Source of the DNA: DASTBU01 sp035711845
GTDB taxonomy: Bacteria > Acidobacteriota > Vicinamibacteria > Vicinamibacterales > 2-12-FULL-66-21
NCBI GenBank assembly: GCA_035711845.1
Contig: DASTBU010000139.1
Location: 1-47,605, forward strand
DNA: 47,605 bases
Reading direction: 5' to 3'
Shown here: one piece after another, positions 10,301 to 18,583 of the stretch
Position numbering within the stretch: the stretch's first letter is position 1
How the letters are laid out: each line of letters starts with the position of its first letter
The notes under the pieces: model-generated
What the model was told of the DNA's origin: nothing
What the model saw: only the letters and a program-made list of their open reading frames with translations
The model's database searches: none
Made by a program: the position numbers and the translations under genes

Positions 10301-10413
10301 GGCAGCAGGTCGACGCTGAGATCCCGGAACGAGAAGATGCCCGTCACGACGAAGACCATGACCAGCATCGTCGTGAACGCCGGCCGACGGACGAAGAATT
10401 CCGCTGGAGACAT
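7330..10413 (-). CDS. RND efflux pump inner-membrane transporter (HAE1/AcrB type)
   Basis: 1027 residues, the normal size for hydrophobe/amphiphile RND pumps. It uses the proton gradient to push hydrophobic drugs, dyes or lipids out of the periplasm. The sequence shows TM1 at about 13-30, a large periplasmic domain with two ferredoxin-like repeats per half, and the TM4 proton-relay motif GIVIDDAIVVLEN with Asp399 and Asp400. The second half repeats this layout (LLLGIVKKNSILQVDY). It lies 22 bases downstream of the adaptor gene, so the two form an operon. No TolC-like outer-membrane factor or regulator is nearby, so it probably uses one encoded elsewhere. The substrate is not predictable. Confidence 0.96.
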   Translation of the reverse strand: MSPAEFFVRRPAFTTMLVMVFVVTGIFSFRDLSVDLLPKADPATVAVFLTLPGASPDELNSAVVEPTEQSLSSISGIDEMTAIIREGSARIILKFVLERDINDAAQDVREKVAQAIRNLPPEVEPPVITKVDPEADPVISFALSGPLSIRALTEIADKQIRRAIETVDGVGEVTISGGRAREIQVVLDIEKLNAHGLTVDRVREAIVSENVEIPGGRIPQGDAELTLRTLGRLESSEQFSNVVVANAGGTPIRLRDVAAVEDSTEEARSSAFFDGQRTIVIDVRRQSGQNTVAVVEGVRAKLAQLQRALPPEVTTTVTRDDSEFIHASISSLEEHLLVGSLLASLVIMAFIRNFRVVFVASLAIPASIIASFALIRAAGFTLNAMTLLGLTLAVGIVIDDAIVVLENIFRHMEEEGTPAFQAAINGTREVTLAVIATSVSLIVIFLPVAFMTGYTQRFIYPFGFTMAFAVLVSLVVSLTLTPMLSARIVRTDGRIHRHGEGVLGRIDAFYRRSLEWSLDHRLVIVATSIVVFASSLPLSRTIGRSFLPNEDMGEFQLVIDTPEGTSLQGMEKVVNGLTPKLRALPGVAHVMPTIFERVNHSHILIQLAALAERDVTQEQVAEEVRTLMADYPGYKPTVVMRTPIGGGEQASYPINLSLTGPDLRQISGYALRMLGDVQKMPFISDSKAVVNLSNPELRVAVDRQRAADLGVRTADLARALRLMVSGEDEISSYREKGERYPVKIRVREDQRSNMASIGGLMVPSSRGEPVRVDNVAVLDRGFGPTIIQRFNRQFSMSIFADIKPGHPLDQALREITAAATRLDLPPGYAFKLSGQAKLLDETTRNIVLALTLASIFIYMVLAAQFESFVQPLVIMTALPLSVPFALLTLWMTGRVLNLWSALGVLLLLGIVKKNSILQVDYTNVLRKQGMPLREALVQASETRLRPILMTTAAIIAGLVPTALGVGAGAAQRADIAVTIVGGQALCLFLTLLLVPVSYSLAEEGIERLKRPRAARDFGQEAAPQTRA

Positions 10414-10435
10414 TGCCGTTATGTGAGAGGGGAGG

Positions 10436-11620
10436 CTACTTCACTTTCATCCCGTCGTTCAGCAGCTCGACATCCGCCGCCACGATCGTCGTGCCGGGGT
10501 CGAGGCCTTGCAACACTTCGACCCTGTCGCCGAGGCGATCCCCGAGGACCACTTCCTTGCCGGCGATCTGACCGTCGTGCACGACGAAGACGCGATTGGT
10601 GCCATAGCGGCTCTGGATCGCGCCGGCGGGAATCGTGAGGGCCCGGTCGATGTGGTCGGTCGTGATCCGGACCCGGGCGAAGGTGCCGGGTTTGAGCCTG
10701 CCATCGGGATTCGGAACCTCGCCTTCGATGGCAAAGGCCCGCGAGCGAAGGTTCACGGCGGGGCTGATCCGCACGACCGTGCCCTCGAACACGTGGTTGG
10801 GGTAGGCATCGGCCCGAACGGCCACCGCTCGCCCTGTTTCAATCCACGGTGCCAGCCGCTCCGGCACTTCCGCCGTCAGCCTCAGCGGATGGAGCCGGAC
10901 GATGCGCATGATGGGCGCCTGGAGGCGAACGAACTGACCGGTCGAGACCAGGCGCTCGGCCACGAACCCTTCGAACGGTGCGCGGATGATGGCATCGCGC
11001 AGTTCGCGCTCGGCCAGCGCGAGACCGGACTGGCGGGCGGCAATCTCGGCTCGAAGCTGGCGCGCCGATGCGAGGGCGGACGCATGGGCCGCCGTCGCGG
11101 TCTCGACTCGCGTCTTCGCCTCGTCGAGTTGCGACTGGGGCAGCAGGCTGCGCGTGGCGAGCGTGTTTGCCCGATCGAGCTGCTGACGGGCCTCGGCGAG
11201 CTGGGCCGCCGCGCTCGTGACGTCGGGCATCCGTTCGAGGGGTGGGAGTTCGCCGTCGTCGTCTGCGCCGTAGCGGGCTCGGGCCTGTTCGAGCGCGGCC
11301 CGCTGCTCGTCCAGCTTGTAGCGCAGCTTCTCCTGGTCCAGTTCGACGAGCGCGTCTCCCTCCGCCACCCGATCGCCGAGGTCGTGCGCCAATCGCGCGA
11401 CCCGCCCTTCGACTTCCGCGGCGACAGTCACCTCTTCACGCGCCGCGAGCGTGCCGACGACATCGACCTCGCGGCGCACATCGTGCAACCGCGCGGGTTC
11501 CGTCCTGACGGTCCTGACGGGCCCCGCCTCGGACGCTTCTGCATTGGGGCCGCCACGGGAGCAGCCGGCGCCGCCAGTGGCAACCGCAACGACCAGGACA
11601 CCGTGGAGAGGAATGCGCAT
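10436..11620 (-). CDS. RND periplasmic adaptor (membrane fusion protein)
   Basis: 394 residues. HlyD/AcrA-type adaptor that bridges the RND pump at 7330-10413 to an outer-membrane channel. The ATG at 11620 begins a short signal sequence with a Cys at about residue 20, so it may be a lipoprotein, although the residues before the Cys are a weak lipobox. After it come a split lipoyl/barrel-sandwich domain (REEVTVAAEVEGRVA and RAPFEGFVAERLVSTGQFV), a helical hairpin of about 100 residues (LEQARARYG to ALAERELRD), and beta-barrel and membrane-proximal domains. A longer frame from 11728 has no good start signal. Confidence 0.93.
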   Translation of the reverse strand: MRIPLHGVLVVAVATGGAGCSRGGPNAEASEAGPVRTVRTEPARLHDVRREVDVVGTLAAREEVTVAAEVEGRVARLAHDLGDRVAEGDALVELDQEKLRYKLDEQRAALEQARARYGADDDGELPPLERMPDVTSAAAQLAEARQQLDRANTLATRSLLPQSQLDEAKTRVETATAAHASALASARQLRAEIAARQSGLALAERELRDAIIRAPFEGFVAERLVSTGQFVRLQAPIMRIVRLHPLRLTAEVPERLAPWIETGRAVAVRADAYPNHVFEGTVVRISPAVNLRSRAFAIEGEVPNPDGRLKPGTFARVRITTDHIDRALTIPAGAIQSRYGTNRVFVVHDGQIAGKEVVLGDRLGDRVEVLQGLDPGTTIVAADVELLNDGMKVK

Positions 11621-11833
11621 AGTACTGCGGGAATGAGAAAGCAATATAAGTATCACAGAGGATGGGGTGTGGGGCGTAGGCCGTGGGCCGGCAGCTCCCG
11701 CGGGCCGGCGCGGGTCCGAAAACTGCATCGGACAGCCGCTGTGCGGTGGTGGTGTGATTCCCGCCCTGGGCCAACCAGCCGCGGCTACGACGACCTGAGG
11801 AGCGCTCGCTTCATCTCGTCGACTGCCGCCCGA

Positions 11834-14800
11834 TCACGCGTGCGTGCGCGACCTCGATTGCGGATTCGAACGCGAGCCGGCACGGAACCACCTCGAAGCG
11901 CGTCGCCCAACTTCCGTCCCGCCAGGCGCCGGCTCGGCTGCATCGTCGGGCACGCGCTTGGGGAGGTGGATCTTGAGCGTCATGTTGCCGGATGGTTCCG
12001 CCTCCATCCACAGGTGCCCGCCGCAGTTGCCGATGAGACCGAGAAGAGCACCGAGATCCACGCCGGGCCTGTCGGCCGGGGGCGGGGCCCCTGCCACCGC
12101 ATTGTCGCCGCGGAGCCCGGTCGGCATGCCCGCGCCCGCGGCTCTCTGTACCTCGCTGACGGTGATGAGCACGTGCGGACCCGGACGGACGTTGGCATAC
12201 CGGGCGATGAACCTGCGTCCGACGACGGTGGTCGCAACATCGATTCTGACGCGCCCGCCGTGCGGCATACGCTCGCGGGCGTAGCTGGCGACGTTCACGA
12301 GGATCCGCTCGACGCGCTCGGCGTCGACATCCACCTCGAGCGGGGCGGAGGTCTTCGGAAGCACCAGTTCGATGTCGTCGCCGGCGACCCGCCTCAGTAT
12401 GGGTTCGAGGTCCCGCAAGACGCGCTGCACGTTGACCGGTTCATGGCCGTTCATCTGTTCGTTGCCATACACGGCGAACTGCCGCAGGAAGCTTGCAGCG
12501 CGCGTCACTTCACCGAAGAGCAGTTCGCCCTGGCGTCGCACCGGTGCGTCGGCGCCGATCGCGGCCAGCCATTGCTGTCCGCTCTGCGTCACATCGCGGA
12601 GCAGCGTGTCGCAGGTCACCGCGACCTCCGATGCCAGGCGGCCGACCGCCTCCATCCGCTGCGCCTGGCGGAGCCGTTGTTCGACCGCGCGAAGGTTGGT
12701 GATGTTTTCGATGACTATTTCAACGGAGCCGTTGGCGCTCGTCAGCGCCTGCAGCCTGACGAGGAGGCGTCGTCCGTCTCTCGTCTTGCAGGTGGTTTCA
12801 ACCGATTCCGTCCTCCCCGTGCTTGCCGCCTGCTCGATCAGCGAGCGCAGATCGGCAGCGGACTCGAAGACGGCCGCCGCGAAATCCATGCCCCGCAAGT
12901 CTTCGGCCCTTCGATAGCCCAGCAGCCTGACCAGCGAGTGGTTGACGTGAGTGATTCTGCCATCCCGAGTGCACTGACACAGGCCGTATGGTGCGCGCTC
13001 GAACTGCCGGCGTATCTCTTTCTGGCTCTCTTCGAGCTGCAGCTGAAGGACCGGCACCCGCTCGGCGGTGGTGCGCAGCGACTCGGCTTCGCTGCGGGTG
13101 CTCCCCAGTTCCTGACGGAGGTGGCCGATCTCTCCTTGAAGGCGTGCGATGCCGGCGCTGCTGGTTTCGAGGGCCAGCCGGAGCTTCTCCTGTACCCGCG
13201 TGAGGGCTTCCTGCGCCGCCTGTTCCGCGACCTGGTGGCGTGCCGCCTGTGCGCTCAGCGAGGTCTCGCGCTCGGCGACTACGCCTTCCAGCCTGGTGCG
13301 TTCCCTCGCGTGGTCGCCAGCGACCTGTTCGAGCGTCTTGAAAGCGGTCCGTACCTGATTGAGCGCCTGTCGCAGCTGATCGTATTCGGCGGACATCCGC
13401 TGGAGCTCCGCCTCGTTCGTCCGCCGGGTTCGCTCGTGGGCCTGTCGCTCGTCGTCCAGAGTGGCGTGCAGACGCTGCAGCTGATCCTCGGTCGCGGCCA
13501 GCGTCTGCTGAACCGCGTCACGCTCTGTTTGGCCCTGTCGGATGTCTTCGTCCTTCGCGGCCAGCGCTCGCGTCGAATCCGCGCGCTCGCGCCCGAGTTG
13601 AGCCTCGAGGTCCGCCATGTGTTTGCGAGCGCGCCGTCGGAGGGCGGCAATCAGTTCGAGCGAACGGCGCCGTCCGCGGGCAGACTCGCTGCGGGTCTCG
13701 GCGAGATGGCGTTCGAGCGTCGCGCGCGCGACCGTTTCCTGAGAGAGGCGCGCCTCGAGGCCCGCCTGACGCTGGACGGCTGCGGCGAGGTCGGCTGCGG
13801 CCCGCTCCCGGGCGTGGTGGCTCGCAGCGGCCGCGATCACAAAAGTGAGCTCGATCGCGGCGCGCTCCTGCCTGGCTTCTTCGAGAACCGCCCCAGCATC
13901 GGTCAGCTGCTGCTCGTAGTCGGCGCGTGTGGTGGCGTGCTCGCCCAGCGCTGCGTCGTGCTGTGCCTGAAGATCCGCGAGGCGCCTCGTCGACGTCGCG
14001 ATCTCCGTCGCGTGGCGGTCGTCGGCCTCCCGTCGAGCGGCCTCGGCTGCCGCAAGTTTCTGTTCGAGGCTCCTACGCGCGTCCGATTCCTGGGTCAGCC
14101 TGCTCTCGAGCGCCGCGTGACGCTCGGCGGCGGCGGCGAGATCGGCGGCCGCGCGCTGCCTGGCCTGCTCGTGCGAGACACCTGCTTCGGCGAGGCGCTG
14201 TTCGAGCGCCGTCCGGACGGCGGCAGCCTGCGCGAGGGCGTCGCCGAACTCGGTTTCGCGCCGGGCGAGATGCTCGGCGGCGGCGGCCGCGTCTGCTGCG
14301 CGGTCCCGTGTGGCTTGCCCGAGGGTGGCTGTGGCGTCAGCCAGACGCTGCTCGAGGGCAGCGCGTGCGGCCGCGTGCTCGGTCAGTGCTGCGTCGTACC
14401 GCGCCTGCACGTCGGCAAGCTGCTTCGCCGCTGCGGCCCGTTCCTTTGCGTGGCGATCGTCGGCATCGCGCCGCGCGGATTCTGTCGCGGCGAGCGTCTG
14501 TTGAAGGTCCGCGCGCGCGGCGGCTTCCTGCGTCAGCCGCGCCTCCAGCGCTGCGTCACGCTCGGCGGCGGCAGCCAGATCGGCGGCGGCGCGCTGCCTG
14601 GCGTGCTCACGCGCGGCCTCGGCTTCGGCGAGCCGGTGCTCGAGCGCCGTCCGGACGTCGGCGGCCTGTGCCAGCGCGGCGCCCAGTTCCGTTTCGCGCC
14701 GCGCGAGATGTTCGGCTGCGGTCGCCGCGTCTGCGGCGCGTTCCCGTGTCGCTTGCTCGAGGACGGCGGCGGCGTCGGCCAACTGCCGATCGAGGGCAGT

Positions 14801-16867
14801 GCGCGCGGCCGAGTGCTCGCTCAGGGCCGCATCGTACTGGGCCCGAACGTCCGCCAGGCGCTTTGCCGCCGTCGCAAGTTCCGCCGCGTGTCGATCGTCG
14901 GCTTCCTTTCGCGCGGTCTCCGCGGCGGCAAGCTTCTGCTGGAGAGTTGTCGTCTGCTGAGAAAGCTGCCTCTCGAGCGCCGAGTGACGCTCGGCGGCGG
15001 CTGTCAGATCGGCAGCCGCACGCTCTCGGGCGCGCCGATGCGCAGCTTCTGCTGCCGTGAGACGGTGCTCGACCGCAGTGCGGGCATCAACGGCCTGTGC
15101 CAGGGCGTCGGCGAATTCCGCCTCGCGCCTGGCCAGGTGTTCGGCTGCGGCGGCCGCTTCCGAGACACGTTCTTGCGTGGCTCGCTCGAGGGCGGCGGCC
15201 GCCTCGACCAACTGCCGATCGAGCGCGGCGCGCGCGGCCGCGTGCTCGCCGAGCGCCGCATCGTACTGCGCCTGAACGTCCACGAGGCGCTTTGCCGCCG
15301 CCGAAAGGTCCGCCGCGTGCTGGTTATCCGCTTCCTTTCGCGCCGCCTCTGCGGCAGCAAGTTTCCGCTCCAGGGTTTTGGCCTGCTGATCGTGGCGCTC
15401 TTCGATCGCCGCCTGACGCTTCGCGGCAGCGGCCAGTTCGGCCTCCGCGCGCTCTCGCGCCTGACGGAGCGCTGCTTCCGCGCTGGTGAGACGGTGTTCG
15501 AGCGCTGCCCGTTCGTCGTTCGCGTGCGCGAGTGCGGCGCCGAGCTCCGTTTCGCGCCGCGCGAGGTGCTGGGCCGCGGCGAACGTTTCGGACACGCGCT
15601 CCTTCGTGGCCTGATCGAGCGCCGCTGCGGCACTGGCCAGCCGCTGGTCGAATGCGGTGCGCGCGGCAGCCTGCTCCGTCAACGCGGCGTCGTACTGCTG
15701 CTGAACCTCGCCGAGGCGCTTTGCCGCCTTTGCGAGATCCGCCGCGTACCTGCCGTCAACGTCTTTCAGTGCGGCCTCTGCGGCGGCTAGTCTTTGTTCG
15801 AGCGCGGTGCGGGTGGCCCCCTCCTGACTGAGCAACTCCTCGAGCGCCGCGTGACGCTCGACGGCCGCGGCCAGATCGGCCGCAGCCCGCTGCCGTCCGT
15901 GCCGATGCGCCGCTTCAGCTCCGGTGAGGCGGTGTTCGACCGCGGTCCTTGCGTCAATGGCCTGCGCCAGGGCGGCGCCCAGCTCCGCTTCGCGCCGGGC
16001 CAGGTGCTCCGCTGCTGCGGACGCTTCGGCCGTCCGCGCCTCGCGTTCCTGGTCGAGCGCGGCCATGGCCTCGCTCAATTGCTGGGCGAGCGTCTCCCGC
16101 CGCTGGGCAGCTTGCGTGAGGCTGGCGGTGAATTCGGCGTGCCGTTGCGCGAGCTGATCGGCCGATGCCACAGTCTCCGAGGCGCGCCGCTCGTCGGAAT
16201 CCCGGAGAGCAGTTTCGAGCTCGAGAAGCCTCTGCTGGAGCGCCGTGCAGACCCGGTTGGCGCGAGCCAGCGAGGCATCGTGCTGGGCCTGGCTCTCTGC
16301 GAGCCGCGCCGCCGCCGCGGCCAGCTCCGACGCCCGGCGCTCTTCCGCTTCCTGGCGGGCCTGGTCCGCGCGGGCGGCTCGCAGCCCCGTCTCCTGCCGC
16401 AACGCCTCGGCCTCCGCGAGTTTCGCTTCGAAGGACTCCCGCTCGGCCCGGCCGTCGCTCGCCGCAGCTTCGCTTCGAGGCGACGCGGTGGCCGCCGCAG
16501 GCGCCAACTGGAGCATCCGGAGCAGGATCCGGGGCAGTTCAGCCTCGAGCGATGGGCCATCGACGACATAGTTGTCGGCCCCCGCATGGAGCGCGGCGAA
16601 CGGCGTTCCCAGGTGCTCCGGCGTCACGACCGCAATCGGAGTCGTCAGGCCGAGGCCTCGGACCTCCTTGATAAAGGAGGCGCAGCCCTGCCCCTGAACC
16701 TCGCCCTCGACGACGAGCGCCGCCGCGTCGCGGTTTCCGCGAACCCAGTGCAGCGCCGAACCCAGGGTCTGGGCCCAGGCAAGCGTGACATTCGGTGCAA
16801 TTCTGCGAAGCGCAAGCGCACCCTGCTCCGCGGCTCGCCGTTCGTTTGCAATGTAGAGAATTTTCAT
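11834..16867 (-). CDS. Giant coiled-coil protein with degenerate receiver, PAS and degenerate histidine kinase domains
   Basis: 1677 residues. Residues 1-120 have the pattern of a response-regulator receiver but lack the acidic pair, have Glu where the phospho-accepting Asp belongs (LVVEGEV, about 54), and lack the conserved Lys. Residues about 140-1270 are an Ala/Glu/Arg-rich coiled coil containing five tandem repeats of 143-146 residues. Residues about 1286-1395 are a PAS domain (FERAPYGLCQCTRDG; HVNHSLVRLLGY). The C-terminal part matches the dimerisation and ATPase domains of PAS-linked kinases, but the phospho-accepting His is Val (GRLASEVAVTCDTLL, about 1417), the key N-box Asn is Tyr (VNVASYARERMP, about 1529), and the G1 box is disrupted. 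It is therefore probably a pseudokinase or scaffold. Soluble, with no membrane segment. The gene is isolated, and GC composition matches its neighbours. Confidence 0.85.
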   Translation of the reverse strand: MKILYIANERRAAEQGALALRRIAPNVTLAWAQTLGSALHWVRGNRDAAALVVEGEVQGQGCASFIKEVRGLGLTTPIAVVTPEHLGTPFAALHAGADNYVVDGPSLEAELPRILLRMLQLAPAAATASPRSEAAASDGRAERESFEAKLAEAEALRQETGLRAARADQARQEAEERRASELAAAAARLAESQAQHDASLARANRVCTALQQRLLELETALRDSDERRASETVASADQLAQRHAEFTASLTQAAQRRETLAQQLSEAMAALDQEREARTAEASAAAEHLARREAELGAALAQAIDARTAVEHRLTGAEAAHRHGRQRAAADLAAAVERHAALEELLSQEGATRTALEQRLAAAEAALKDVDGRYAADLAKAAKRLGEVQQQYDAALTEQAAARTAFDQRLASAAAALDQATKERVSETFAAAQHLARRETELGAALAHANDERAALEHRLTSAEAALRQARERAEAELAAAAKRQAAIEERHDQQAKTLERKLAAAEAARKEADNQHAADLSAAAKRLVDVQAQYDAALGEHAAARAALDRQLVEAAAALERATQERVSEAAAAAEHLARREAEFADALAQAVDARTAVEHRLTAAEAAHRRARERAAADLTAAAERHSALERQLSQQTTTLQQKLAAAETARKEADDRHAAELATAAKRLADVRAQYDAALSEHSAARTALDRQLADAAAVLEQATRERAADAATAAEHLARRETELGAALAQAADVRTALEHRLAEAEAAREHARQRAAADLAAAAERDAALEARLTQEAAARADLQQTLAATESARRDADDRHAKERAAAAKQLADVQARYDAALTEHAAARAALEQRLADATATLGQATRDRAADAAAAAEHLARRETEFGDALAQAAAVRTALEQRLAEAGVSHEQARQRAAADLAAAAERHAALESRLTQESDARRSLEQKLAAAEAARREADDRHATEIATSTRRLADLQAQHDAALGEHATTRADYEQQLTDAGAVLEEARQERAAIELTFVIAAAASHHARERAAADLAAAVQRQAGLEARLSQETVARATLERHLAETRSESARGRRRSLELIAALRRRARKHMADLEAQLGRERADSTRALAAKDEDIRQGQTERDAVQQTLAATEDQLQRLHATLDDERQAHERTRRTNEAELQRMSAEYDQLRQALNQVRTAFKTLEQVAGDHARERTRLEGVVAERETSLSAQAARHQVAEQAAQEALTRVQEKLRLALETSSAGIARLQGEIGHLRQELGSTRSEAESLRTTAERVPVLQLQLEESQKEIRRQFERAPYGLCQCTRDGRITHVNHSLVRLLGYRRAEDLRGMDFAAAVFESAADLRSLIEQAASTGRTESVETTCKTRDGRRLLVRLQALTSANGSVEIVIENITNLRAVEQRLRQAQRMEAVGRLASEVAVTCDTLLRDVTQSGQQWLAAIGADAPVRRQGELLFGEVTRAASFLRQFAVYGNEQMNGHEPVNVQRVLRDLEPILRRVAGDDIELVLPKTSAPLEVDVDAERVERILVNVASYARERMPHGGRVRIDVATTVVGRRFIARYANVRPGPHVLITVSEVQRAAGAGMPTGLRGDNAVAGAPPPADRPGVDLGALLGLIGNCGGHLWMEAEPSGNMTLKIHLPKRVPDDAAEPAPGGTEVGRRASRWFRAGSRSNPQSRSRTHA
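13840..16015 (-). repeat. Five tandem coding repeats of about 438 bp
   Basis: Inside the giant coiled-coil gene, five units begin at residues 285, 431, 574, 717 and 863, each opening with AA-E/Q-HLARRE. Unit lengths are 146, 143, 143, 146 and about 146 residues. A shortened sixth unit follows. Shared landmarks in each unit are ALAQA, EHRL, AADLAAAAER, KLAAAEAAR, AKRLADVQAQYDAAL and ATRER. This looks like internal duplication of a coiled-coil module rather than a mobile repeat. Confidence 0.9.
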
Positions 16868-17071
16868 GCAGTCGACCGACCGGGAATCTTGCCTTCTCTA
16901 TCGGTCAACAGCCACGAGAAGTGCACTGTGGCTCGTTCGGTTTCCGCGATCCGCGGACAGGGGTGGGCGCATTTTTCGCATCGCCGCGGCATGCGCGCAA
17001 CGGATCTGAGTCGATGCGAAATTATGCGGGTCGCTTTGGGTCTGCGTCAATCAACGTACGACAGGTCCGAT

Positions 17072-17139
17072 CCTTGGTCCGTTATGCGGCTCGAAACGAG
17101 AGCTTCGTACGCGTTGCGGAGCCGCACAACGGACCAGGG
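17072..17139. repeat. Long near-perfect hairpin
   Basis: Bases 17075-17092 pair with 17119-17136 at 17 of 18 positions, and three more outer pairs (one G-T) extend the stem to 21. The loop is 26 bases. The size and shape resemble REP-type hairpins. It lies just before the 85-bp repeat. Confidence 0.7.
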
Positions 17140-17150
17140 CGCACCACGGG

Positions 17151-17235
17151 CGCGCCACGCTGGCCGCCTTCGCGCCGCAGGCGCTTCGGCGAGCCTCGCC
17201 GGAGCTTTGGCGAAGGCGGGAGCGGAGCGGGGCTT
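17151..17235. repeat. 85-bp dispersed repeat, copy A
   Basis: About 90 percent identical by eye, in the same orientation, to 24602-24686. It contains the short palindrome GGCGAG-C-CTCGCC. It falls in an intergenic region in both places, as expected of a dispersed chromosomal repeat. Confidence 0.8.
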
Positions 17236-17789
17236 TTGGGGCCCCGCGAGCGACGGGAATGGGCGGTCGGGCCCGCGGTCGCCCGACGCGTATGGGACCG
17301 GGCGTTGGCGAGTCTCGCCGGAGCCTTGGCGAAAACGGGCGGGGCGAAGCCCCCTGGTCCAGTTCGTGCCGGGCGCAGCGCTCGCCCCGCCAACACATGC
17401 GGGGTCAGCAAGACCGCGCGCGCACGCGCGAGTCATTTACGCGAGCCTTCCTGGCATCCGTAAGCATCTGGCTAATAAGCACTTGACGGTGTCAGTAGGC
17501 TTCTGTGTTCGATAACACTTCGCCTTGCGAAAAAACAGGGGCATCGACAGCGAGGGCCTCATCGCGAGTGAGCGATCAGCGGATCATCGGCGACAGCCGC
17601 AAGCCCTCGTGGAATCCTGCGCCGCTCGAGCGGACGGACACATCCACATCAACGATGTCATCCCCCCTTCGTTCAGGGTCCATGGCATCAGTCGATCGTT
17701 GTCAAGATGCCAGCGGCACCTGGGTCGAGGGGCGTTCTATGGGGGCGTCGAGTGACGCACGTCGACATCGACAATCGCCAGTGGGCCGC

Positions 17790-18344
17790 TCACTTGCTCC
17801 ACGGAGGTGTGACGTTGTTGCTGCGCGCGTAAGCGATCAGTTGGCCGAGGTGCTCGTGCAGGTGCGTCGTCGCTGCGATCCACATGCCGCGGTTCGTCAT
17901 CTTCTGGCCGAAGACGTCGACCGGCGCCCCGAGCTTGTCATCCGGGAAGGTAGTCATCAGGTTCTCGAGGAACGCGAACGACTTCTCGAGCTCGGAGATG
18001 ACCTCATCGCGGGTCCGGGTCTTTTTCTCGAATGCGACAGACGACTCGTACTTGTTCGTGATCCCCGTCTCTGCGGGAGCGCCCAGACCCATCGCCGCAG
18101 GAATGAAGTAGTTGTCGGCCGCGACGTGCATGAGTGTTTCCTGGGTGGAGCGGACTCCCGCCCCGGGCCGCCACTCGTACGCCTTGTCGGGCATCGCCTT
18201 GGCCAGCTGCATCATCTTGGAATGAACCTGCTTGACGTCCCGGGTGAGATCGCTCATCAGGCTGTCGGACTGCTGGGTGCCGACCGGCTGGATCAGAGCG
18301 ACAAGCAGGGCGAGGAAGGTACCGAATCGGGCAATTGAGCGCAT
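17790..18344 (-). CDS. Exported DinB-like protein
   Basis: 184 residues. The DinB/YfiT four-helix-bundle superfamily includes metal-dependent thiol transferases and hydrolases, but most members are uncharacterised. The ATG at 18344 has AGGAG 7 bases upstream and begins a signal peptide (residues 1-24, ending GTQQ), so the product is exported. The three expected metal ligands are present: His73 (ETLMHVAADNYF) and two His in THLHEHLGQ (161-165). The frame extends upstream to 18554 without a good start. It is divergent from the amidohydrolase at 18584 and shares a 239-bp promoter region with it. Confidence 0.85.
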   Translation of the reverse strand: MRSIARFGTFLALLVALIQPVGTQQSDSLMSDLTRDVKQVHSKMMQLAKAMPDKAYEWRPGAGVRSTQETLMHVAADNYFIPAAMGLGAPAETGITNKYESSVAFEKKTRTRDEVISELEKSFAFLENLMTTFPDDKLGAPVDVFGQKMTNRGMWIAATTHLHEHLGQLIAYARSNNVTPPWSK

Positions 18345-18583
18345 GACAGTCTCCTGGCGACACCGCGTTGAATCGCGCAATCGAACCGATAGCATGACGG
18401 CAGTCGAGACCTTCGTCAATCCGGCTCGAGGATTCATCGGGAACGTCCGTGGCGCCCTATCGTGAGGCCGCGGACGCAAGGCACACGTATAATTCCCCGT
18501 GCCTCGGGGTCGACCCGTCACGCGCCTTCGAGAAACTCTGCAGGAGAGGCACACCGGGGCTCCCTGGAAATATGAGGTGACAC

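Larger units (their letters stand above)
16868..17789. other. Gene-free repeat-rich intergenic region
   Basis: 922 bases without a convincing gene. All six frames stay open over 17050-17480 because of extreme GC, but the translations are low-complexity and antisense to one another. The stretch holds a long hairpin (17072-17139), an 85-bp dispersed repeat (17151-17235), and a degenerate second version of part of it near 17300-17350. The remainder (17400-17789) shows no recognisable feature. Confidence 0.6.

Noticed and set aside
7342..10638. 1098-codon plus-strand frame
   Set aside because: Antisense shadow of the RND pump. Arg/Asp/His-rich translation without recognisable motifs.
11641..11665. 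TATATT upstream of the RND operon as a promoter
   Set aside because: No acceptable -35 at 16-18 bases spacing.
10508..15790. 1760-codon open frame on the plus strand
   Set aside because: It is antisense to the coiled-coil kinase-like gene and the adaptor gene. Its translation has no domain, and the frame stays open because of GC bias and the repetitive sense strand.
13840..16015. Regularly spaced repeats considered as a CRISPR array
   Set aside because: Period of about 438 bp, inside a coding frame, with variable rather than identical repeat units.
17050..17480. Several overlapping frames of 100-450 codons on both strands
   Set aside because: All are low-complexity translations of the GC-rich repeat and hairpin region, without starts, domains or ribosome sites.
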